In this document: positions 1-4,486 of the stretch, one piece after another
Layout of the letters: each line of letters opens with the position of its first letter
How positions within the stretch are numbered: the first letter of the stretch is position 1
Assembly (NCBI GenBank): GCA_903873955.1
Contig: CAIQQL010000074.1
Span: forward strand, 1-7,469
Length of the DNA: 7,469 nt
Reading direction: 5' to 3'
Origin: an uncultured archaeon
GTDB lineage: Archaea > Nanobdellota > Nanobdellia > Pacearchaeales > GW2011-AR1
Notes under the pieces: generated by a model
What the model was told of the DNA's origin: nothing
The model's database searches: none
The model's input: only the letters and a program-made list of their open reading frames with translations
Made by a program: the position numbers and the translations under genes

Positions 1-252
1 AAATTAAAAGAATTAACTAAAAAAAGAAATTTGGCAATTGATAAAAAAGAAATTGTTGAATTAAATAAAGAAATATCTAAAGCTCAAAAAAATATAAAGG
101 AATTAAAAACAGCAGGTGTTAATAAAAAACATGGATTGCGTGATGAAGTATTTAAAGCAACTCTAGGAGCAAATTTAGCTGAAAGAGGTATAGAAAGCTT
201 CTTTAATTTTGATTTCATATCTGTTTTATGGATATTTACCCGCTTTTCATAG
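1..252 (+). CDS. 3' end of a Lys-rich, probably coiled-coil protein (partial at 5' end)
   Basis: The frame is open from the first base of the window to a TAG at 250-252, so the true start lies outside; a TTG at base 31 is only an internal codon that could serve as a start. The visible ~83 residues are rich in Lys, Glu, Ile, Asn and Leu. Heptad-like spacing over about residues 12-40 (IDKKEIVELNKEI onward) suggests an amphipathic or coiled-coil helix. I do not recognise a family. GC is about 24% over bases 1-240, against about 40% in the next gene. The last eight codons overlap the start of the following gene, and the final residues (hydrophobic, then TRFS) look like read-through into foreign sequence. 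It may therefore be a truncated gene or lie across a junction. That it is coding is moderately likely; that the C-terminus is native is doubtful. Confidence 0.4.
   Translation, partial: KLKELTKKRNLAIDKKEIVELNKEISKAQKNIKELKTAGVNKKHGLRDEVFKATLGANLAERGIESFFNFDFISVLWIFTRFS
201..210 (+). promoter_or_regulatory. Weak TATA-like element before the CPBP-like gene
   Basis: The sequence CTTTAATTTT is centred about 23 bases before the ATG at 228, the spacing seen at the other leaderless genes in this window. It is a poorer match to an archaeal TATA box than the others, and it lies inside very AT-rich DNA where such matches arise by chance. Confidence 0.25.
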
Positions 253-839
253 TTTTGATCTATTTCTTCATTCCCTTGGCATTACTCTGGTTTAGGGTTA
301 TTGAACGTAAATTTTATCCTTATGTCCTTGGAGCGATGGTCTTTTTTGCGCTGTTACTTCTGCTGTTTGAAGGGGTTAGCCTTCACGACTTAGGGATTCA
401 ATCTGATCATTTTTATGAAAGTGTCCTCGTCTATGGCATATTTGCGCTTGGGGGTATAATCGTAGTTATAGCTTTTGCACGTATTACTATGGTTGAAATG
501 ATTGCTCCAACGAACTGGTATTTAGAACCTCATTTGCAATATCGGTTTTTAATACTCGGTTTTGCCCAAGCCTTCCTTTTTCTCACCTTCTTCCTAGAAA
601 AGATCACTCATATCTTTGAGCCATTATGGATTGCAATTTTCATCAATGCGGTGCTTTTTACATTGATGTACCTCATGTTTACTGACTTCATCGAGGTCTG
701 GCCTTTACTCTTTGTATTCGGTCTTACGTCCTCATTTGTCTACGTACTTTATCCAAACTTGATTCTTGCAGGTCTTGCCCATACAGTCATTAACTTTATG
801 TTTGTCTTGCATGGATTTGCAACAAAAATTAAACATTAA
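228..839 (+). CDS. CPBP-like (CAAX protease/bacteriocin-processing type) membrane protein with degenerate active site
   Basis: This is a 203-residue integral membrane protein with about seven hydrophobic segments, near residues 4-22, 31-49, 63-84, 106-124, 131-150, 156-175 and 177-196. The layout follows the CPBP (Abi) intramembrane protease family. There is a LGI element at 55-57 before a helix, a helix ending in a phenylalanine motif at 144-148, and a last helix with AGLAHTVINF at 181-190, matching the family's final His...Asn motif (H185, N189). The family's Glu-Glu-x-x-x-Arg motif, expected near 113-120, is replaced by QAFLFLTF. The His of the FxxxH motif is Tyr148. It may thus be an inactive relative working as a membrane scaffold, or a remote homologue with different chemistry. 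The ATG at 228 is the only good start, because the frame is closed by a TGA at 210-212. Family placement rests on topology and a few motifs, so it is tentative. Confidence 0.6.
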   Translation: MDIYPLFIVLIYFFIPLALLWFRVIERKFYPYVLGAMVFFALLLLLFEGVSLHDLGIQSDHFYESVLVYGIFALGGIIVVIAFARITMVEMIAPTNWYLEPHLQYRFLILGFAQAFLFLTFFLEKITHIFEPLWIAIFINAVLFTLMYLMFTDFIEVWPLLFVFGLTSSFVYVLYPNLILAGLAHTVINFMFVLHGFATKIKH

Positions 840-854
840 AAATAAAAATAAAAA
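838..854 (-). terminator. Oligo-T terminator for the small Cys-containing gene
   Basis: On the minus strand this reads as three runs of five T separated by single A residues, starting 15 bases after the stop codon of the minus-strand gene at 870. Archaeal RNA polymerase terminates at oligo-T on the non-template strand without needing a hairpin, so this is a plausible 3' end. It also touches the last codon of the plus-strand gene. Confidence 0.5.
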
Positions 855-869
855 GAATTTCTCTTAAAC

Positions 870-1034
870 TTACTTATCGCTTTCGAGTTCAGATATTCGT
901 TCAGATACGCCTTTCACTTCCAGTTCAAGATCTTCCTTATACTCTTTCAGCATCTCTATTTTCTCTTCACGAGTTAAGAAGCTTCTAGATGCACTTGAGC
1001 CGTAAGAGCCACCATAACACATACATGATTCCAT
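870..1034 (-). CDS. Small Cys-containing coiled-coil protein divergent from a PadR regulator
   Basis: This 54-residue protein starts MESCMCYGG, with a CxC pair (C4, C6) followed by a Gly/Ser-rich flexible stretch up to about residue 18. A charged amphipathic helix follows, from about residue 20 to the end (FLTREEKIEMLKEYKEDLEL, then KGVSERISELE), very probably a coiled coil that oligomerises. An earlier in-frame ATG exists at 1074-1076. I chose 1034 because an AGGAGG ribosome-binding sequence sits 10 bases before it and because the Cys/Gly start looks like a natural N-terminus. The protein resembles small archaeal proteins with a Cys-rich head and an LTxEEKIExLxxY helix that I recall seeing near PadR-type regulators, but I cannot assign a named family or function. 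The CxC head could bind a metal or sense redox state; that is inference. Confidence 0.65.
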   Translation of the reverse strand: MESCMCYGGSYGSSASRSFLTREEKIEMLKEYKEDLELEVKGVSERISELESDK

Positions 1035-1044
1035 GTTCTTTGTT

Positions 1045-1050
1045 CCTCCT
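1045..1050 (-). promoter_or_regulatory. Shine-Dalgarno site (AGGAGG) of the small Cys-containing gene
   Basis: CCTCCT on the plus strand reads AGGAGG on the minus strand, 10 bases before the ATG at 1034. It decides the start of that gene. It is notable because most other genes here look leaderless and have no such site. A leader long enough to hold it requires transcription to start upstream of about 1050. Confidence 0.6.
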
Positions 1051-1066
1051 TTCACTTGAGTTATAC

Positions 1067-1113
1067 TATCGTACATCCGATAATAGGCCGCTAGAAGTAT
1101 TTAAATATATCGG
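1067..1113. promoter_or_regulatory. Candidate operator half-sites between the divergent PadR pair
   Basis: TATCG at 1067-1071 faces CGATA at 1078-1082 across six bases, forming a small inverted repeat. TATCGG at 1108-1113 matches CCGATA at 1077-1082 in inverted orientation. The last copy overlaps the end of the TATA-like element of the regulator gene. Symmetric sites at this place would suit autoregulation by a dimeric PadR protein. The motif is short, and chance occurrence cannot be excluded. Confidence 0.3.
1099..1110 (+). promoter_or_regulatory. TATA box of the PadR-family gene
   Basis: ATTTAAATATAT is centred about 24-25 bases before the ATG at 1129, placing the transcription start at or next to the start codon. 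The TTTAAA core is palindromic, so the same element could also direct minus-strand transcription with a leader of about 40 bases carrying the AGGAGG of the small gene. Confidence 0.55.
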
Positions 1114-1128
1114 TCACCCAATACTTTT

Positions 1129-1425
1129 ATGTCAAAAGATAGCTATTGTTGTGATATGCGAGGGATGCTTTCATTTCTCATTCTCTTTCTTCTCTCCAAA
1201 AAACCCATGAGCGGGCAAGAGCTTGCAAAAGAGATTGAAAAAAGAAAAGGAGAGAAACCCAGTCCGGGCACTATTTATCCTCCGCTCAAAACATTGCGTG
1301 AAGAAGGGCTTATCAAAGAAGACAAACAAGGAAAGGTCATTACCTATACCTTAACTCTGGAAGGAAAGGAAGTGTTAAAACGGGCAAAAGAAAGATTCTG
1401 TAAGACTTTTATGGATATTTTTTAA
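1129..1425 (+). CDS. PadR-family winged-helix transcriptional regulator
   Basis: This 98-residue DNA-binding protein has the PadR pattern throughout. A first helix carries MRGMLSFLILFLLSKKPMSG (10-29), the recognition region holds KPSPGTIYPPLKTLREEGLI (43-62), and a beta-wing holds KVITYTLTLEGKEVL (69-83). PadR members commonly repress nearby genes as dimers and respond to small molecules or stress. This one lacks the longer C-terminal dimerisation domain, as in the short PadR subgroup, and ends in a helix with Cys91 that probably dimerises. It also has adjacent Cys7 and Cys8 ahead of the fold. The TATA spacing supports ATG 1129 over the internal ATG at Met10. It is divergent from the small CxC protein, 94 bases away, its most likely target. 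Its stop overlaps the end of the convergent 339-residue gene by four bases. Family assignment is firm; ligand and targets are unknown. Confidence 0.92.
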   Translation: MSKDSYCCDMRGMLSFLILFLLSKKPMSGQELAKEIEKRKGEKPSPGTIYPPLKTLREEGLIKEDKQGKVITYTLTLEGKEVLKRAKERFCKTFMDIF

Positions 1426-1451
1426 TCCTTTCTTTTACTGAGACTTTTTCT
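1417..1451 (+). terminator. T-rich termination region after the PadR gene
   Basis: Several T runs (ATTTTTTAA at the stop codon, then TTTCTTTT and CTTTTTC) follow the PadR coding end on the plus strand. They fit archaeal oligo-T termination. They lie inside the C-terminal codons of the convergent gene, which encode Lys and Arg, so protein-coding need could also explain them. Confidence 0.35.
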
Positions 1452-2441
1452 CCATTCAATCTTTTCATGGCAAATTTGATCATGCAGAGTGTTGATACTT
1501 TTGAGAAATAGCTGTATCCTTGGCAAGGTTGTGGCCACTCCGGCAAGTTCATCCCCTAAACGATTCAATGATTTTGTCGTCTGACGCCCGAAATCCTGGC
1601 GTGTTCTTCCGTTTATTACCTTACGATTTATCACTAAAGAGTATGTGAATGGAGATTCATCATACATCTTGATACCGAAATACTCTGGAAGATTTCTCCT
1701 ATTCAGGTCGGAATCAGCTCTCCAAGACTGGTCTCGGTCATGATAGTCAAGGCGTCCTTCTCTAGGAAAGGTCAACATAATATTCGGAGTGATGACCCAA
1801 ACGTCAGGTATCTCGACAGATCTTCCGTTTGCAAAGGTATACGTCTTATCTTCATAAATTCTTTCAGCGGCTCTTAAGCCATTTTGGGTAAGGCTCTCAA
1901 TTAATTCATCTTCTTTTGTCCGCATCATCTCAAGATAGGTTTTTCTCTTCATAACGCGTGCTACTCCTAGCCATACATCAGACCCATCTGCTGCATAGCC
2001 AAATTTATGACTATGGTAACTTGTACTATGCCCAATCATCCTGATTTTCCCATCATCCGGGAGCTTCTTCAATAATGCGACGGTGGTTGCCATAGATTCA
2101 AGGCTCATAAATGAACAGGAATCTTTATTAAACAGCAAGGGGCGGGTTCTTGTTCGTTCTCCTCTCCTGAATTTTGTTAACTCATTTTCATCAGCAAGCT
2201 TAACAAGAATATTTTCTGAAGCAACGATCTCCGGAAGTTCTTGCCTCCAGGTAGCCTTTTCTGGATTTTGAGGTCGTAAGCAAAGGCCGTAACCTAATTT
2301 ACCAAATCCATCAGGCGTAGCAGCATAGAATGATCCATCCCTTTGAAAGTATACCGGTTCGGTCTTACTTATTGCACGAACAGTATCAATCAGGGTATCA
2401 ACAGCATAAACTCGTCTGCGAGGAAGCGGATTAGACTTCAT
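1422..2441 (-). CDS. Unrecognised 339-residue soluble protein
   Basis: I do not recognise this protein. It has no signal peptide or membrane segment and is rich in Arg, Lys and aromatic residues, with a basic N-terminus (PLPRRRVYAVD, 6-15) and basic C-terminus (WRKSLSKRKD). Visible elements are an aromatic/Gly-rich beta-like stretch at 30-55 (VYFQRDGSFYAATPDGFGKL); an RRGERTRTR patch at 92-100; a His/Tyr/Gly segment at 137-160 (GHSTSYHSHKFGYAADGSDV and onward); PDVWVITPNIMLTFPREGR at 212-230, followed by YHDRDQSW; and a Lys/Arg-rich helical tail after about 280. Histidines 138, 143, 145, 234, 320 and 325 could include metal or catalytic ligands, but there is no known motif. A TATA box 24 bases upstream supports the ATG at 2441. 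It is convergent with the PadR gene and divergent from the Aha1-like gene. Its length and uninterrupted frame make it a real gene. Confidence 0.75.
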   Translation of the reverse strand: MKSNPLPRRRVYAVDTLIDTVRAISKTEPVYFQRDGSFYAATPDGFGKLGYGLCLRPQNPEKATWRQELPEIVASENILVKLADENELTKFRRGERTRTRPLLFNKDSCSFMSLESMATTVALLKKLPDDGKIRMIGHSTSYHSHKFGYAADGSDVWLGVARVMKRKTYLEMMRTKEDELIESLTQNGLRAAERIYEDKTYTFANGRSVEIPDVWVITPNIMLTFPREGRLDYHDRDQSWRADSDLNRRNLPEYFGIKMYDESPFTYSLVINRKVINGRTRQDFGRQTTKSLNRLGDELAGVATTLPRIQLFLKSINTLHDQICHEKIEWRKSLSKRKD

Positions 2442-2460
2442 GTCTATAAACCATTTTTTT

Positions 2461-2470
2461 TATATATAAA
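2461..2470 (-). promoter_or_regulatory. TATA box of the 339-residue gene
   Basis: On the minus strand this reads TTTATATATA, a near-ideal archaeal TATA box centred about 24 bases before the ATG at 2441. An ATG at 2452-2454 is closer to it but out of frame. No ribosome-binding sequence precedes the start, so the transcript is probably leaderless. Confidence 0.6.
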
Positions 2471-2550
2471 GCTGCTGGGCTAATTTTTATCTAGGGGAGT
2501 AGTGACTCTTAGTTAAATCAAAAATGGCCAAGGATAACTGATGCATAATG

Positions 2551-2558
2551 TTTATATT
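2551..2558 (+). promoter_or_regulatory. TATA box of the Aha1/SRPBCC gene
   Basis: TTTATATT is centred about 25 bases before the ATG at 2580. This argues that translation begins at 2580 and not at the upstream in-frame ATG at 2541, which would lie before the promoter element. Confidence 0.6.
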
Positions 2559-2579
2559 CAAATCAATATACGAGACAAT

Positions 2580-2990
2580 ATGAAAACTGTCTTGAAGACC
2601 CTTAAACAAACTGTAAGAATAAACGCAAAGCCTAGTCAGATTTATGAGGCCTTGACAAATCCCGAGATTCATTCTCAGTTCACGCAAAATCTGGCCGAAA
2701 ATACTGATAAATTAGGGGCTTTTTCGACTTATGGAGGCTATTCTTCTGGAAAGAATCTAGAATTAGTGAAAGATAAAAAGATTGTCCAAACCTGGACGTG
2801 TGATGATTTTCCTGAGGGACATTATACTACGGTGACGCTTGAGTTCAAAGAAGAAAAACAAGGAACCACTCTAAAACTGATCCAAACCTCGATTCCTATA
2901 GAAAACTATGAGGATATTGCCGCAGGTTGGATAGAGTATTACTGGAAACCATTAAAAGTGCTTCTTGAACCTAAGAACGGATTATCCTAA
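2580..2990 (+). CDS. Aha1/SRPBCC-fold (START-like) domain protein
   Basis: This 136-residue protein covers a single helix-grip domain of the Aha1 C-terminal (AHSA1) type. It opens with LKQTVRINAKPSQIYEALTN (8-27), the first strand and helix of the fold. The core follows, with GAFSTYGGYSSGKNLELVKD (46-65) and KIVQTWTCDDFPEGHYTTVT (67-86), and it ends with the characteristic GWIEYYWKPLKVLLE (116-130), where the Trp-x-x-Tyr-Tyr-Trp pattern marks the family. Members bind hydrophobic small molecules in a central cavity or act as stress-related co-factors. The eukaryotic Aha1 domain stimulates Hsp90, but no Hsp90 is visible here, so that role is not implied. An upstream ATG at 2541 was rejected because it precedes the TATA box and adds residues outside the fold. 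The stop overlaps the convergent UMP-synthesis gene by nine bases. Family is firm; ligand is unknown. Confidence 0.88.
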   Translation: MKTVLKTLKQTVRINAKPSQIYEALTNPEIHSQFTQNLAENTDKLGAFSTYGGYSSGKNLELVKDKKIVQTWTCDDFPEGHYTTVTLEFKEEKQGTTLKLIQTSIPIENYEDIAAGWIEYYWKPLKVLLEPKNGLS

Positions 2991-4427
2991 CTGGGCAGTG
3001 TGTTCGATTGCGGCCCGTTTCATATCTGCTGCAGAATAAATGCCTCGCCCAACAATGCCATGAAACCTCTCCCCTGCTTCCTTGGCAGCATCATTTATGT
3101 TTCCACCCTGAGCAATAAATCCTGGGGCATAGAATATCGGCCTTGCCCCTTCAGCTTCCACCAGCTCTCTGATATGCTTGATCACTTCAGGTTTATTGCC
3201 TGGTACGACAAAATCATTAATGCCTGCTCTTGCAGCAATTCGATACATCTCAAGCGCACCTTCATCAGTGATAAATCCTCCCTCACTCACAGCATAGGCT
3301 GGGTGAGTCATCCTACCTCCTACAATCACTTTTAATCCCTGATCCAATGCCTGGTAAATCCAAGCCCGTTCTGTTTCTGGACCTGCCTGAGGGAAGAGAA
3401 TAACCGTATCAATTCCTGCTTTTTTCATGACCCTTGCAAAGTTTCTTCCAGTGTCAGGTATGTCTGTTCCTGCTTTTTGATGATCATAGATCAAGGGTTT
3501 GTCTGTATGTCTTCTTGCTACCCTGACAACCTCGGGCAGGCCAAAAGACAGCCCTAATTCGAACCCGATCTTATATCCTCCGATTCCGTCAATATCTGCA
3601 GTCTGCTTGACCAGTGATTCGAACTGCTCAAGGGAATCCAGGTCACATGCAGGTATGACGCTCCTATCTCGGCCAATGATCTTTTGTTCAAGCCTGCCTA
3701 CGTATTTTCTTGCTGATTCAGTCCCATACACTCTGAGGTAATTTGAAAGCCTTTCAATTCTTGTCTTGACCCCTGCCCCATTACTCGGACCGCATCTAGA
3801 CTGTTCTTCCTTGAGGTAGTCAATTATGTCTACTGCAGTCACCACTGAGGCTACCCTGGTCCCCGTCTTTTTTTCATACTCTGCAATTGCATCTTTTCCC
3901 TCGATAGTAACTTCCTGCCTATCGAGAGCAATGACTAATAAGCGGAGATTGAAATCTCCTAATGCCTGCAGTTCTTGTCTTGCCGCATATTTTGCATCGC
4001 CTGCTGTGAATGCGTCGTCTAATTGCACAATCGACTGTCCTGACTTTGGAACTTTTCCTACTACTACCTTAGTTAAATCTGTTTTTCCTGTCGCTTCACC
4101 ATGGCTCTTTGGCAGCTTTCTTGTGAAAAACCAGCCTACATTCCTTCCTTTCCTTGCCATCTCAGTTGCCGTCGGCCCAGCTAAACTTACGCCCTTTTCC
4201 GGGATACCATACAACAAATCAATATTTTCTACGCCCGAGGCCATTATCGTCTCAGCATATGCTTCACTGAGCCTGAGGAGCGTTTCACCATCGTTAAAAT
4301 CTCCTACATTTAGAAACCAAGGAGAACTTCTTTTGTTTTTTAAAGTTTTGTCGTCTGAAGAACTTTCAAAAATCCTCAATCCATTAGCAAAAGCAAATTC
4401 TATGAACTTTCTCTTGTAATCAATCAT
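2982..4427 (-). CDS. Bifunctional orotate phosphoribosyltransferase / orotidine-5'-phosphate decarboxylase
   Basis: This 481-residue fusion catalyses the last two steps of UMP synthesis in the cytosol: orotate plus PRPP to OMP, then OMP to UMP and CO2. The N-terminal OPRT domain (about 1-210) has a LLYGIPEKGVSLAG loop (71-84), a catalytic RKLPKSHGE loop (103-111), and a PRPP-binding loop VQLDDAFTAGD (134-144). The C-terminal OMPDC barrel (about 250-481) has ACDLD (260-264), GYKIGFEL with Lys286, a YDHQKAGTDIP segment (314-324) holding the catalytic Asp/Lys/Asp set, PGFIAQGGN (435-443), and phosphate-binding GRGIY (460-464). The domain order matches eukaryotic UMP synthase. The catalytic segment is spaced D-x-x-K-x-x-x-D instead of the usual D-x-K-x-x-D. 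The gene lies 59 bases after mgtA on the same strand but carries its own TATA box. Function is near certain; whether the OMPDC variant is kinetically normal is open. Equivalent to pyrE-pyrF. Confidence 0.93.
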   Translation of the reverse strand: MIDYKRKFIEFAFANGLRIFESSSDDKTLKNKRSSPWFLNVGDFNDGETLLRLSEAYAETIMASGVENIDLLYGIPEKGVSLAGPTATEMARKGRNVGWFFTRKLPKSHGEATGKTDLTKVVVGKVPKSGQSIVQLDDAFTAGDAKYAARQELQALGDFNLRLLVIALDRQEVTIEGKDAIAEYEKKTGTRVASVVTAVDIIDYLKEEQSRCGPSNGAGVKTRIERLSNYLRVYGTESARKYVGRLEQKIIGRDRSVIPACDLDSLEQFESLVKQTADIDGIGGYKIGFELGLSFGLPEVVRVARRHTDKPLIYDHQKAGTDIPDTGRNFARVMKKAGIDTVILFPQAGPETERAWIYQALDQGLKVIVGGRMTHPAYAVSEGGFITDEGALEMYRIAARAGINDFVVPGNKPEVIKHIRELVEAEGARPIFYAPGFIAQGGNINDAAKEAGERFHGIVGRGIYSAADMKRAAIEHTAQLG

Positions 4428-4447
4428 AGCTTATCTGAGAAACCCTA

Positions 4448-4456
4448 GTATAAAAA
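4448..4456 (-). promoter_or_regulatory. TATA box of the OPRT-OMPDC gene
   Basis: On the minus strand the element reads TTTTTATAC, centred about 25 bases before the ATG at 4427, with no ribosome-binding site between them. This indicates independent, probably leaderless, transcription despite the short distance from mgtA. Confidence 0.55.
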
Positions 4457-4480
4457 GGAAGGTTATATGCCTGAAGTGGT

Positions 4481-4486
4481 AAAAAA
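4481..4486 (-). terminator. T6 run directly after the mgtA stop codon
   Basis: Six T residues on the minus strand follow the TAA of mgtA immediately, and a further T5 tract lies within the next 35 bases. They could end some mgtA transcripts before the downstream promoter. The run is short and the call is weak. Confidence 0.3.

Noticed and set aside
870..1034. Zinc-ribbon or ferredoxin identity for the small Cys protein
   Set aside because: It has only two cysteines (C4 and C6), too few for a zinc ribbon or an iron-sulfur cluster within one chain.
1035..1076. Longer version of the small Cys protein starting at 1076
   Set aside because: The AGGAGG at 1045-1050 is placed correctly for the ATG at 1034, and the extra residues include the translated ribosome-binding sequence.
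989..1210. Plus-strand frame crossing the divergent promoter region
   Set aside because: It overlaps the small Cys gene antisense, the promoters and the start of the PadR gene in another frame; its protein looks random.
2541..2579. Upstream in-frame ATG as start of the Aha1-like gene, adding 13 residues
   Set aside because: It lies before the TATA box at 2551-2558, and the added residues are outside the conserved fold; the ATG at 2580 has the right promoter spacing.
2487..2687. 66-residue minus-strand frame over the start of the Aha1-like gene
   Set aside because: It runs antisense to a supported gene and its promoter and has no motif or start signal.
3826..4419. 197-residue reading frame antisense to the OPRT domain
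   Set aside because: The opposite strand encodes a clear enzyme with all its motifs. The antisense product is Ser/Pro/Thr-rich, as expected for a mirror frame, and has no promoter or ribosome-binding site of note.
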